Shown: piece by piece, positions 1-8,581 of the stretch | Numbering within the stretch: the first letter of the stretch is position 1 | How the letters are laid out: every line of letters starts with the position of its first letter | Assembly: GCA_013414795.1 (NCBI GenBank) | Contig: CP058732.1 | Span: 794,501 to 858,500, forward strand | Reading direction: 5' to 3' | From: Candidatus Kapaibacterium sp. | GTDB lineage: Bacteria > Bacteroidota > Ignavibacteria > Kapaibacteriales > UBA2268 | Length of the DNA stretch: 64,000 nucleotides | Program-made: the position numbers and the translations under genes | The notes under the pieces: generated by a model | What the model was told of the DNA's origin: nothing | Seen by the model: only the letters and a program-made list of their open reading frames with translations | The model's database searches: none

Positions 1-97
1 TTTGGTAAATCGGTGGGACTACTGGACCAAATTCATAATCCTTAATTCCCGAATGAACACATTTGGTTCCTTGACGCATATCTTCATTTGTTTCCAT
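1..97 (-). CDS. Cys/Met metabolism PLP-dependent enzyme, 5' partial
   Basis: Only the first 32 codons lie in the window; the gene runs off the left edge. The start is the ATG read at 97-95 on the minus strand. The peptide contains GTKCVHSG followed by GPVVPPIYQ, the N-terminal pattern of the trans-sulfuration family (cystathionine gamma-synthase, cystathionine beta/gamma-lyase, methionine gamma-lyase, O-acetylhomoserine sulfhydrylase). The PLP lysine and the residues that separate these activities are outside the window, so the exact reaction cannot be assigned. It reads in the same direction as the upstream aldehyde dehydrogenase but is separated from it by a strong terminator, so it is probably transcribed on its own. 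Confidence 0.75.
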   Translation of the reverse strand, partial: METNEDMRQGTKCVHSGIKDYEFGPVVPPIYQ

Positions 98-148
98 AGC
101 AATTTGTCATAAAGTAAAACATAAAATTAACTAATTCTAATTAAATGC

Positions 149-188
149 AAAAATTATAAAAAATGAACGAAGGGTTGCCCCTTCGTTC
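149..188 (-). terminator. Rho-independent terminator of the aldehyde dehydrogenase gene
   Basis: A perfect 10-bp stem (GAACGAAGGG at 165-174 against 179-188) closes a 4-nt loop that reads GCAA in the minus-strand RNA. In that direction it is followed by a T-rich tail (149-164). It lies 26 bp beyond the aldehyde dehydrogenase stop. Confidence 0.9.
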
Positions 189-213
189 AAAAAGCATTTT
201 TGCGCTGTATTGA

Positions 214-1695
214 CTAATAGTTATCGATTTGTGCTCTTTGCAATCTATTTGAATAATCGATGTATACGGTTTTCCATTCGGTGAAGATGTCGAACACAGT
301 CCAACCACCTTCGCGATGTCCGTTGCCAGTGCCTTTGACTCCGCCGAACGGCATATGGGCTTCTGCTCCGATTGTCGGCGCATTGACGTAAGTAATTCCT
401 GCTTCGAGGTCGCGAATTGCAAGAAATGCATTATTAATGTTCGTAGTATAGATTGAAGAAGACAAACCATAGTCGACAGCGTTTGCAAGTTCGATTGCGT
501 GTTCTAAAGAATCCGCTTTAATGACAGAAAGAATTGGACCGAAGATTTCTTCCTTGAACAAACGCATCTCTGGAGTAACATCAATGAAAATAGTTGGTTC
601 GAAGAAATAGCCTTTTGCAAGTTCACCGTCGGTTGCTCTTTTTCCACCGCAAACCAGTTTTGCTCCCTCTTCAAGACCAATTTTAACATATTCTTCGCAA
701 GTTCGAAGTTGCTGTTCGTGAATGACTGGTCCAACATCGACACCTTCGTTCAACCCATTTCCAAGGCGCAATTTCTTGGTTCGTTCAACAAGTTTTTCAA
801 TGAAGGAATCATAAATATCTTTATGAAGAATCAAACGAGAAGTTGCAGTGCATCGCTGTCCAGTGGTTCCAAAAGCACCCCAAAGCACGCCGTCGAGTGC
901 CAGTTCCATATTTGCATCGGGCATAACAATCAAAGGATTCTTCCCGCCCATTTCAAGCGAAATTCTTTTGTTCAGTCTTCCACAAATTTCACCAAGTTTT
1001 TTTCCAATTTCGGTTGAACCAGTAAATCCAATCACTTTAACGTCGGGATGTTCAACAAGCATATTTCCCATATAGCCTTTACCAAGAACAACATTAAACA
1101 CGCCTGGAGGAAGTCCAGCCTCTTCCATTACTTCAGCAAAAACAACACCGCTATGCGGAACGTCTTTCGAAGGTTTGAAGACCACTGTGTTCCCAGCAGC
1201 AATCGCTGGAAGAATTTTCCACGAAGGGACTGCAATCGGGAAGTTGAAAGCAGTAATAACACCCACAACACCAATTGGAACTCGGAAGGAAAGATTTGCT
1301 TTGTCTGGCAACTCGCTTGGAGTATTGTGCCCGAAAAGCCTTCGTGTTTCGGAAGCAGCATAATAAGCAGTGTCGATTGCTTCTTGGATATCGCCTCGCG
1401 TTTCGAAAACTGGCTTTCCCATTTCACGTGTCATAATCCTTGCAATTTCTTCTTTTCTGCGAGCAAAGATATCCCCAGCGCGCTTGATGATTTCTCCGCG
1501 TTTTGGGGCTGGCACCAAACGCCACTTCTTGAAAGCCTCCTTTGCCGCCGCAACTGCGTCGTCGACATCTTCTTTTCCAGATTCGGGAAATTCCCCGATT
1601 ATGTCTTCTGTATTGGCTGGATTGATGTTTAAAAAGTATTTACCACTTTTGGGTTCTACCCACTTACCATTGATATAGTTTTTAAAACGCTCCAT
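214..1695 (-). CDS. NAD(P)-dependent aldehyde dehydrogenase (semialdehyde type)
   Basis: A 493-residue protein covering the whole ALDH fold. Seen: the GFTGST nucleotide-binding turn near residue 223, the general-base glutamate in LEMGGK (about E248) and the catalytic cysteine in GTTGQRCTATS (about C282). The C-terminal GAEAHMPFGGVKGTGNGHR stretch resembles 2,5-dioxovalerate/ketoglutarate-semialdehyde and aminoadipate-semialdehyde dehydrogenases rather than classical ALDH7. The start is an ATG at 1695. A role in lysine breakdown, oxidising the semialdehyde made by the lysine 6-transaminase at 44.2-45.6 kb, is attractive but is inference; sugar-acid semialdehydes are an alternative. A terminator follows the gene. 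Confidence 0.85.
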   Translation of the reverse strand: MERFKNYINGKWVEPKSGKYFLNINPANTEDIIGEFPESGKEDVDDAVAAAKEAFKKWRLVPAPKRGEIIKRAGDIFARRKEEIARIMTREMGKPVFETRGDIQEAIDTAYYAASETRRLFGHNTPSELPDKANLSFRVPIGVVGVITAFNFPIAVPSWKILPAIAAGNTVVFKPSKDVPHSGVVFAEVMEEAGLPPGVFNVVLGKGYMGNMLVEHPDVKVIGFTGSTEIGKKLGEICGRLNKRISLEMGGKNPLIVMPDANMELALDGVLWGAFGTTGQRCTATSRLILHKDIYDSFIEKLVERTKKLRLGNGLNEGVDVGPVIHEQQLRTCEEYVKIGLEEGAKLVCGGKRATDGELAKGYFFEPTIFIDVTPEMRLFKEEIFGPILSVIKADSLEHAIELANAVDYGLSSSIYTTNINNAFLAIRDLEAGITYVNAPTIGAEAHMPFGGVKGTGNGHREGGWTVFDIFTEWKTVYIDYSNRLQRAQIDNY

Positions 1696-1739
1696 AACAC
1701 CACCTTAAATTTGGTAAAAAAATTATAGAAAAATGCAAG

Positions 1740-1789
1740 TTACAATTTTTTAAGGAAATTACAATGTAAGATTGCAAGCATATTACAAT
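1740..1789. repeat. Three TTACAAT direct repeats upstream of the aldehyde dehydrogenase
   Basis: TTACAAT occurs at 1740-1746, 1759-1765 and 1783-1789, with start-to-start spacings of 19 and 24 bp, in the 115-bp AT-rich gap between radC and the aldehyde dehydrogenase start. They could be operator half-sites for that gene, but in such AT-rich DNA chance is a real alternative. Confidence 0.3.
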
Positions 1790-1810
1790 CAAAGTTAAAA
1801 TAAGACAAAT

Positions 1811-2539
1811 TCAAATATGTCCAAGTTGTGCAAGACTAGTGAATTGGTCTCCAGCAATAATTAAATGGTCTAGAATTGGAATGTCGATATACTTACTTGC
1901 TTGGACCAACTTTTTTGTCATAGTTATATCCTCGTTTGATGGCGTGGGATTTCCCGAAGGGTGATTGTGTATCAAAATAATCGAAGCAGCCGACTCTGTG
2001 ATTGCAAGTCGAAAAACTTCGCGAGGATGGACAAGGCTTGCGTTCAAAGTGCCTTCGGTAACCAAATGGATTCTGGTTATCCTATTCGAACTATTTAAAA
2101 GGGCAATGTAAAATCGCTCTTGTTTAACACCACGAAGCAGGGGTATGAAATAATTTGCCACGTCTTGCGGAGAACGGAACATTGGATTTTCCACGAAGCC
2201 GCTGGCTTGTATTCTTCGCGAAATTTCGAATGCCGCAGAAAGAGTAATCGCCTTTGCCAAGCCAATTCCTTTGATGCTTTTCAATTCGCTGATATCCCGC
2301 GAAGCAAGTTCCCGCAAATTTTGAAATTTGTCCAAAAGCAGTTTTGCAAGGTCGAGTGCAGACAAGTTCTTTGTTCCAGTGGAAATCAAAATCGCAAGCA
2401 ATTCAGAATCGGAAAGCGAATCGGGTCCGTTCTTCAAAAGTCTTTCCCGAGGTCTTTCGTCTGCTCGCCACTCCTTTATGGGCTTGTAATTAGTTTGTGT
2501 TGTTCGATGGTAGTCAATATTATGCTTGACCTCTTCCAC
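1811..2539 (-). CDS. radC: RadC family protein (MPN/JAMM domain)
   Basis: A 242-residue protein of normal RadC length. The N-terminal half carries a helix-hairpin-helix segment (LKSIKGIGLAKAITL near residues 86-100). The C-terminal half is the MPN(+) domain with the JAMM metal signature HNHPSGNPTPSNED, a predicted metalloprotease-like site. The family was named for a radiation-sensitivity phenotype, but its function remains unclear. The start is a GTG at 2539, inside the last codons of the upstream sugar transferase (20-bp overlap), so radC is translationally coupled to the exopolysaccharide operon and is its last gene. No nearer ATG exists in frame. Confidence 0.92.
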   Translation of the reverse strand: MEEVKHNIDYHRTTQTNYKPIKEWRADERPRERLLKNGPDSLSDSELLAILISTGTKNLSALDLAKLLLDKFQNLRELASRDISELKSIKGIGLAKAITLSAAFEISRRIQASGFVENPMFRSPQDVANYFIPLLRGVKQERFYIALLNSSNRITRIHLVTEGTLNASLVHPREVFRLAITESAASIILIHNHPSGNPTPSNEDITMTKKLVQASKYIDIPILDHLIIAGDQFTSLAQLGHI

Positions 2540-3929
2540 GCAACACCAAATATATTGTTCTTAAAATTATCTCAATATCAAGTTTTAAAGACATATTTTC
2601 GATGTAGTAGAAGTCGTCTTTTAAGCGATTCTTCAAATGCTCTTCGTTGATTTCAAACAATGGGGATTTGACTTGGTTCCAACCAGTAATTCCAGGCCGA
2701 ACAACAAGTCTACGCTTGAACAATGGAACCATTTTGCTGTACATTTCGATGAACACTGGTCTTTCAGGGCGTGGACCGACAAGACTCATTTCCCCTTTCA
2801 ATACATTCCAAAATTGAGGCACTTCGTCGATATGGGTTTTCCGAAGGAAAAGACCAACGCGGGTAACTCGGGGATCGTTTAAAACCGTTGTTTTTGGTCC
2901 AGTTTTTTCTGCGTCAACATACATTGAACGGAACTTGTAGCATATAAAAATTTTTCCGTTTTTCCCAACCCGCTCTTGTTTGTAAAGAATTGGTCCTTTC
3001 GAGTCGAGTTTAATCAATATTGCTACAATAATCCAAAGGGGAAGTCCAACAATTAAAACAAAAAGGCTTATGACAATATCTAAAAATCTTTTCAAAAATG
3101 CTTCCCAGGGTCGAAGAAGTTGCGTGCTGATTTCAATTAAAGGAATGGAATACATTGGAAATGTCTTGACCAAACCAGTAAGAACATCGTAAAGGTCGGG
3201 AACAATTTTAACAACAATTTGTCTTTCGGCACATTTGTTTGCAATTTCAAGTAACATTTCGTGATTGGGCTTGTCAATGGCAATAAAAAGTTCACGGGGA
3301 TGGTACTTTTCCAATACTTTTTCCAAATCTGAAAATTTATAGATTGGTACTCCTACATCGAGGGATTGGTCCTCTTCGGACAAAAGTATTATTGCTCTGA
3401 CATCAAAGCCCCACTCGGGATATGATTGCACTTTTTTCATAAGGTCAAGCACTTCTTGGGTTGTCCCAAGAACTACCACTGGAACTTGAATGATTTTCTT
3501 TTGACGAAGGTATTTTTGCAAACGACGAGCAAGAAACCGACCAAGAAGAACGAAAAAAGTTATGTCGATAAAATAAATCAAGAACAAAAGTCTTGGGCGA
3601 GCCGAACTATCGAGAAAGACAAAGAAAAATAACAGAAAATTGAAAAAGAACGATGTTTTTATTACAGCGAAGAACTCATCGAAAGGTGACCTAACAAACC
3701 AGTTTCGGTACAAACCAGCAAAGAAGAAAGCAATAAGCCAGTACAAGAGAATTATCGTTCCAGTGATAAAAGCATCAACAAAGGAGGGATGAATGTCGGT
3801 ATCGAAAAGACCAGACTCGAAACGAATGTAGTAGTGAATGATGTAACTTATTGTAATGGCAACAATATCGAAAGCAATTTCGAATAGGATTGGCGAAGAA
3901 TATTGCAGTTTTTCACGTAATGATTTCAC
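2520..3929 (-). CDS. Exopolysaccharide polyprenyl sugar-phosphate transferase (WbaP/WcaJ-like)
   Basis: A 469-residue initiating glycosyltransferase that would load a sugar-1-phosphate onto undecaprenyl phosphate at the inner membrane. Seen: four to five hydrophobic segments in the first ~145 residues, a cytoplasmic Rossmann-like region (~150-270), one more membrane segment (~285-310), and the C-terminal bacterial sugar transferase domain with KFRSMYVDAE, LRKTHIDEVPQFWNVLKG and LVGPRPERP. This order is the full-length PNPT/WbaP architecture. The start is a GTG at 3929, one base after the upstream GT2 stop. The sugar (glucose or galactose) cannot be read from the sequence. Confidence 0.92.
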   Translation of the reverse strand: MKSLREKLQYSSPILFEIAFDIVAITISYIIHYYIRFESGLFDTDIHPSFVDAFITGTIILLYWLIAFFFAGLYRNWFVRSPFDEFFAVIKTSFFFNFLLFFFVFLDSSARPRLLFLIYFIDITFFVLLGRFLARRLQKYLRQKKIIQVPVVVLGTTQEVLDLMKKVQSYPEWGFDVRAIILLSEEDQSLDVGVPIYKFSDLEKVLEKYHPRELFIAIDKPNHEMLLEIANKCAERQIVVKIVPDLYDVLTGLVKTFPMYSIPLIEISTQLLRPWEAFLKRFLDIVISLFVLIVGLPLWIIVAILIKLDSKGPILYKQERVGKNGKIFICYKFRSMYVDAEKTGPKTTVLNDPRVTRVGLFLRKTHIDEVPQFWNVLKGEMSLVGPRPERPVFIEMYSKMVPLFKRRLVVRPGITGWNQVKSPLFEINEEHLKNRLKDDFYYIENMSLKLDIEIILRTIYLVLRGRGQA

Positions 3930-3930
3930 T

Positions 3931-5088
3931 TTAATTTTCCAAGCCTTCTAATGTCCAACTTGCATTTTGCTTTCCAAGCAAAGCCCGAATAACCCCAGAA
4001 ACCGTGCCCGAAACAGATACCATTATGTACAGCGGAAGAACAAGCACCGACAACTTCCTCTTCCAAAACTTTAAATTTACAATACCTAATAGAAAGAGAA
4101 GAACAAAAAGCCCGATTATTGAAAATATTATCGATTGAATTTGTGAGTCACTAAACCAAAGCAACAAAATTAAGCCGATGGTAGCAAAAAAAGGGCTCAA
4201 CCATCGAAGCAGTTTATGGGAAAATGTTAAAAAAAGCAAGTATGGATGCTTGAAAAGTTCCTTAACAGCAAGAATCGCTGATATACCGCCAGCAGAGAAA
4301 CGTTTTTTCCGATGGTATTCTTTCCAAACGTTGTCTCTTTCCCTAATGTCGTAAACAATAGCCTCCTTTGCAAGAACCATTCTTTTCCCCGCTGTAACAA
4401 CTTTAAGCAGAATAAAATAGTCGTCGCAAACTCTATCGTTTGGTATCGGAACGAATAGTTCTTTTCGAATCGCATAGCAAGGTCCAGTATTGTTCACAGT
4501 AGCGTAAATATCGCTTTCCCATTTACGAATGTTTAAGAGGAACTGATGGGTATTGCTTTCTTCAAGATTATAATGCGACCCCTCGTCTCTTTTTATCATA
4601 AGATTTGTCAATACTCCGCCAACATTTGGGTCTGCGAAGTATTTAACAATATTATGAATCGTGCCTCTGGGAATTCGGATGTCAGCATCAACAAGCAGAA
4701 CTATGTTATGCTTGGCTTTCGAGAACAATTGGTTTAGAACAAAATTTTTGCCTTTTCTTGGAAAAAGATAAAAGTCGATAAAATCGTTTTCTTTTGCAAC
4801 TCTTTGGATAATTTCATTTGTTTTGTCAGTCGAGCCGTCGGAACCAAAAATCAATTGGATTTTTGAAAGTGGATAGCCAGAGTTTTTAATCGCTTCTACC
4901 AAAGGTTCAATGTTTCTTTCTTCATTATGAACTGGAACTAAAATCGATATTTCTGGTTCAAAATTTGGATCAGTCTCGATTTTCCTTTTGAATATTCTGC
5001 TAATGAGAAAAATCAAAAAAGGATAGATTACAAAAGGATAAATAGAAATTAGAAAAAGTAAAATTACAATGAATTTTATTGTGTCCAT
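3931..5088 (-). CDS. Membrane glycosyltransferase family 2
   Basis: A processive-type GT2 of about 385 residues. Seen: an N-terminal membrane segment (about 6-30), a GT-A domain with SILVPVHNEERN, the FGSDGSTD nucleotide-sugar loop and VDADIR as the DxD-like metal site, then an acceptor-side region containing CDDYF and RKKRFS, and three C-terminal membrane segments. ATG at 5088 is taken as the start; a TTG two codons upstream is possible. It overlaps the end of the Wzi-like gene and continues the exopolysaccharide operon. It probably elongates the polymer on the cytoplasmic face of the inner membrane; donor sugar unknown. Confidence 0.88.
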   Translation of the reverse strand: MDTIKFIVILLFLISIYPFVIYPFLIFLISRIFKRKIETDPNFEPEISILVPVHNEERNIEPLVEAIKNSGYPLSKIQLIFGSDGSTDKTNEIIQRVAKENDFIDFYLFPRKGKNFVLNQLFSKAKHNIVLLVDADIRIPRGTIHNIVKYFADPNVGGVLTNLMIKRDEGSHYNLEESNTHQFLLNIRKWESDIYATVNNTGPCYAIRKELFVPIPNDRVCDDYFILLKVVTAGKRMVLAKEAIVYDIRERDNVWKEYHRKKRFSAGGISAILAVKELFKHPYLLFLTFSHKLLRWLSPFFATIGLILLLWFSDSQIQSIIFSIIGLFVLLFLLGIVNLKFWKRKLSVLVLPLYIMVSVSGTVSGVIRALLGKQNASWTLEGLEN

Positions 5089-5090
5089 AA

Positions 5091-6737
5091 TCAAAAGTCT
5101 TCGAAACGAAACACAACTTTTGTTACAAAGTAAGCGTCTTGGTTCTGTGGTTTACGGTAATCAATAACAAATTGAAAATTGAAATTTCTTATGATTTCAA
5201 ATCCAAAATACAGAGAAAGAGAAAGCAAATCGTTGCGAACACCATCAAGGAATTTCACACGATAGTCATCAGTTGCGGAGTGGTTAACATTGAAATCGCC
5301 ACCGACATTTCGAATAATTTTACCCGTGCTATCAATTACATTATCCCCGTGCCTTAAATATGATATTCTAAATATCACTGGATAGCGTGGAAGAATAAAA
5401 CTTTTGATTTGAACAGTTGCTTCGTCCGAGTTTGGCGGGACATAAGTGCCAATGAGCCTTCCATCATTGGTACGATTGTTAACATTGTTAAAATGCGTAA
5501 ACATATAGGGTTCGACCCGAGTATACTCAAAGCCAAAATCAACGGAAAAGGGGCTTGCATAAATTGCACCGATGTTCCAGGCAGTTTTGTTTCCCCAAAA
5601 GTTTTTGCCAATTTCGGAGAAAATCAGGTCTTCGAGCATCCAAGAGCCAAGAAGTTGAAAGCGTGGAAAAATGTTCCATTCGAAACTCAATCCCATTCCA
5701 GCCTTGTCTCGGTCGTGTAGCGAATGTTCCACAGATTTAAGGAAAGTAAAAGGATTCAAATAAGCAATTTCAACGCTTCTACCAGAATACGTAATTGTTT
5801 GGAAATAAGTCAAGTTCCAATTCTTGAATTGAAAAGTTGCAGAATGGAGGACAAGATACTTTGGAGGAATGTCTGCCGAAGAACCCGCTTGGATTGGATT
5901 TTTTGGTTGGGCAATCAGACTGTAATGCGAAAAGTGGTATTTGAAATTGCGAAAACTTGCACCAATGAAGAATTCGTCCATTGGTGGTGCATTGTCCGAT
6001 ACAACAAGATTTTGGTTAACACCAGAACCAAGGAAACGAGTTTCACGGGAAATTCCAGTGGAAAACCATTTGTATTGGAAACGAACGTGCGATTCGACAA
6101 GGTCGAAGTCGCTGTTCAACAAAGTGAACTTAACGCTGTTCGAAAGAAATTTATCTTCTTGAATACCGAGACTCTTCGAACCAGAGATGAATTTTCCGTT
6201 AGTTGCTTGCAAATAAAAGCCAAGGCAAGAGTCAATGGTTCCAAAAACCCGAAAACCAAGATTTCCATAAAATGCGTCGTCCGTATCAATCGATTTTCCA
6301 TATTTGAAGACAGAACGAAGCGAACCCAGAGGTTTAACAAAAACTTCATTCGGGCTTTTGTTGTATCGATATATAAATTTGTCATCGTTCGAAAACAGTT
6401 TTGTTGATAGTACTTGAATAGAATCTGTTTCGCTTGCTATAAGAACAGCATTCGATTTATCCACTAAATCAAATTCTTCAAGGTATGTTTGCAATTGTTT
6501 CTTTTCGGTTGAGTTTAATTTATCTTTTTTCGTTTGAACTTCCACAAGCATTCTTTTTATTTCGCCTCTTGCAAATGGAGTTTTAAAAAAACTTTGCCCT
6601 TCGATGATTCCACAAACTTGTAAGTGTTTCAAAAAGTGATACACTGGATTTGAAAGAGGCACATTTTCAACTTGTGCAAAAAGTTCAAACGATAGCAATG
6701 TCAATTGAAACAAAGATAGGAAGAAAAACTTTTTCAT
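5091..6737 (-). CDS. Wzi-like capsule assembly outer-membrane protein
   Basis: A 548-residue protein with a signal peptide ending near FELFAQ (residues 1-21), a helical N-terminal region (~25-110) and then alternating short aromatic-rich strands to the C-terminus, as expected for an outer-membrane beta-barrel. The segment RFLGSGVNQNLVVSDNAPP and the final VVFRFEDF fit the Wzi/capsule-assembly family in which a helical N-terminus precedes the barrel. Known members anchor or organise surface polysaccharide. The start ATG overlaps the stop of the upstream export gene (TAATG). Identification rests on architecture and neighbours more than on invariant residues. Confidence 0.75.
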   Translation of the reverse strand: MKKFFFLSLFQLTLLSFELFAQVENVPLSNPVYHFLKHLQVCGIIEGQSFFKTPFARGEIKRMLVEVQTKKDKLNSTEKKQLQTYLEEFDLVDKSNAVLIASETDSIQVLSTKLFSNDDKFIYRYNKSPNEVFVKPLGSLRSVFKYGKSIDTDDAFYGNLGFRVFGTIDSCLGFYLQATNGKFISGSKSLGIQEDKFLSNSVKFTLLNSDFDLVESHVRFQYKWFSTGISRETRFLGSGVNQNLVVSDNAPPMDEFFIGASFRNFKYHFSHYSLIAQPKNPIQAGSSADIPPKYLVLHSATFQFKNWNLTYFQTITYSGRSVEIAYLNPFTFLKSVEHSLHDRDKAGMGLSFEWNIFPRFQLLGSWMLEDLIFSEIGKNFWGNKTAWNIGAIYASPFSVDFGFEYTRVEPYMFTHFNNVNNRTNDGRLIGTYVPPNSDEATVQIKSFILPRYPVIFRISYLRHGDNVIDSTGKIIRNVGGDFNVNHSATDDYRVKFLDGVRNDLLSLSLYFGFEIIRNFNFQFVIDYRKPQNQDAYFVTKVVFRFEDF

Positions 6738-8461
6738 TAGTTCCGTCGACTTGTAAGGTTAATAATCAAATACGTCAAACTAATTAAAGTGGCAATTCCA
6801 GTCGCAATCAGACTATAGTATTGATACTCGGTTCCAGGCGGTAAGTCGGGTGCTCCGGGAACATAAATCTCATCCCCATCAACCACCGCTAAATCATCTG
6901 GCTTTAACCAAACTTTTTGTGCTCCCCGAATTACTCTAACACGCGATTTCTTTGCAGTAGGCAAATATCCACCAGCCTTGTCGATGTACCATTCGAATGG
7001 CTTACCACTTTCATACGGAACATAGCCGGGATTTTTGACTTGTCCCCAGACGTAAACACTCCCTTTGCTTTGAGGAAGAACAACCAAATCGCCATCGTAA
7101 AGCAAAATATTTTGCTGTAAATTCTTTTTCACTAGCAGTTCATACAAATCGCAAGAAACGAAATTACCCTTTGTTAACAAATCCATCTTGAAACGAGCAG
7201 TGTCTTCCATTGTCAAATTACTTTGCTTAAAAATATTAAAAAGTTCAATCGATGGGTCCTCCCAATATTGACGGGGAGGAAATGTTCGCAAAACAAAAGA
7301 TTTTGAATATGATGGCTCGCAACTTAATCCCCCAGCCAGGTTAACCAAGTCGAGCAATCTTGTTTTCCCAGGTTCGATTGGATACACACCAGGCTTTTCG
7401 ACACAACCATAAATTCCAGCAACCCCAGTTTTGGTGTTCCTTTTGATAGGAATTTCTCCAACAATTACATTTGTATAAGGTTCCAATTCGAAATCAATGC
7501 CGGAAATATTATTAATATCCACAGAAATATTTTTGGTTGAACCATCGCTTTGAACATAGATGTTTGAAAGGTCTGCATTATCTTTGAAGCCCTTTGCAAA
7601 CTTGATTAAATCACTGAATCTATCACCTTTTTTATAATGGTACTTCCCTGGTTGAACCACAGCACCCGAAATCGTAACATATTCGAACTCTATCGGCGAG
7701 TATGGCACATATATTTCGTCCCCTTCTCTAATGTATGGGTTATTATCAAATGCATTTCTTGATTTGCTTAATTCAATATCAGCCTTACGCAAACCCCAAA
7801 TTTGATTGTAAACAAAAACATTTCGAGTCGAATAGAAAAAGTCCCCAGGTAAGCCTTTTTCGATGAGTTCCGATTCACGCTTTCTCTCCAAATCGTTTAT
7901 CATCATTGAAGTAGAAAGTTTTGTCATAGGGGCTTCTTGGGTTGTATATTCTTGGTTTGCGATTGCAATGGCATCGGAAATTCGATAATTTGCTGGAAGA
8001 TTATAAATTCCAGGCTTTTTCACATTTCCGTAAATTCTTACAAGGCATATTCTTGGCTTGTAAAGTGAAATGGAAACTTCGGCGTTTGGATTAATGTTCT
8101 TGACAAGTTCAGTTACAGAATTTTTTACTTCAAGTAAAGTTTTACCCTTTACATCAATGAAACCATAACGGGAAAGAATTAGTTGTCCATCGGTGGAAAC
8201 TTTTGTAACTTCCGGATTAACAGAAATTGGAAGAATAAGAATGGAAAAAATATCGCCCGGACCTACGTAGTAAAATGTATCGACAACCAAAGTTGTTGTA
8301 GGATAGGTCTCTTTTTCAGAAAGCAATTGCTGTTGGATTTGGCTCTTCATTTGCTCTTCAAGTCCGAATTCTTTTTGAAGCGTAGGCAAGCCAGTAACTT
8401 GTGAGAAAATAAATGAACCCGAAAGAAGCAAGCATAAAACAGCAAACCCAATTTTTTTCAT
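6737..8461 (-). CDS. Polysaccharide export protein with SLBB domains (Wza-like)
   Basis: A 574-residue protein. Seen: a signal peptide (residues 1-20, ending FIFSQ; no lipobox cysteine), a polysaccharide-export domain starting at YYVGPGDIFSI (~65-140), and four SLBB-type repeats opening with IYGNVKKPGIY, ISGAVVQPGKY, IYGCVEKPGVY and VWGQVKNPGY. A single C-terminal membrane segment (about 546-567) is followed by SRRN. It should form the outer-membrane exit pore for exopolysaccharide. The lack of a lipobox and the terminal hydrophobic helix set it apart from classical Wza. It is the first gene of the operon, directly behind a promoter-like site. Confidence 0.9.
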   Translation of the reverse strand: MKKIGFAVLCLLLSGSFIFSQVTGLPTLQKEFGLEEQMKSQIQQQLLSEKETYPTTTLVVDTFYYVGPGDIFSILILPISVNPEVTKVSTDGQLILSRYGFIDVKGKTLLEVKNSVTELVKNINPNAEVSISLYKPRICLVRIYGNVKKPGIYNLPANYRISDAIAIANQEYTTQEAPMTKLSTSMMINDLERKRESELIEKGLPGDFFYSTRNVFVYNQIWGLRKADIELSKSRNAFDNNPYIREGDEIYVPYSPIEFEYVTISGAVVQPGKYHYKKGDRFSDLIKFAKGFKDNADLSNIYVQSDGSTKNISVDINNISGIDFELEPYTNVIVGEIPIKRNTKTGVAGIYGCVEKPGVYPIEPGKTRLLDLVNLAGGLSCEPSYSKSFVLRTFPPRQYWEDPSIELFNIFKQSNLTMEDTARFKMDLLTKGNFVSCDLYELLVKKNLQQNILLYDGDLVVLPQSKGSVYVWGQVKNPGYVPYESGKPFEWYIDKAGGYLPTAKKSRVRVIRGAQKVWLKPDDLAVVDGDEIYVPGAPDLPPGTEYQYYSLIATGIATLISLTYLIINLTSRRN

Positions 8462-8482
8462 TTTAATCCTAATTTAAGTTTA

Positions 8483-8510
8483 CAAAATTACAAAAAGTTG
8501 AAGAGTTCAA
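8483..8510 (-). promoter_or_regulatory. Promoter-like site of the exopolysaccharide operon (TTG-N17-TAATTTTG)
   Basis: Read on the minus strand, TTG (8510-8508) is followed after 17 nt by TAATTTTG (8490-8483), matching the Bacteroidota TTG / TAnnTTTG consensus. It lies just downstream of the dsrK terminator, and the ATG of the export gene follows 21 nt after the -7 box. Confidence 0.6.
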
Positions 8511-8526
8511 ATCTCTTACAAATGTG

Positions 8527-8566
8527 GTAAAAAAATAAAAAAACTGCCAAGAGACTTGGCAGTTTT
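8527..8566 (-). terminator. Terminator of the sulfate-reduction island
   Basis: A 12-bp stem (AAAACTGCCAAG, 8540-8551, with 8555-8566) has a 3-nt loop and is followed in the minus-strand RNA by TTTTATTTTTTT. It sits 15 bp beyond the dsrK stop and separates the island from the exopolysaccharide operon. Confidence 0.92.
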
Positions 8567-8581
8567 ATCCGAAAGAAGAAA

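Noticed and set aside
1048-1632. Long plus-strand frame inside the aldehyde dehydrogenase gene
   Set aside because: It is antisense to a clear full-length enzyme and shows no domain or ribosome site.
5724-6407. 227-residue plus-strand frame within the Wzi-like gene
   Set aside because: Antisense shadow; low-complexity basic translation with no recognisable feature.
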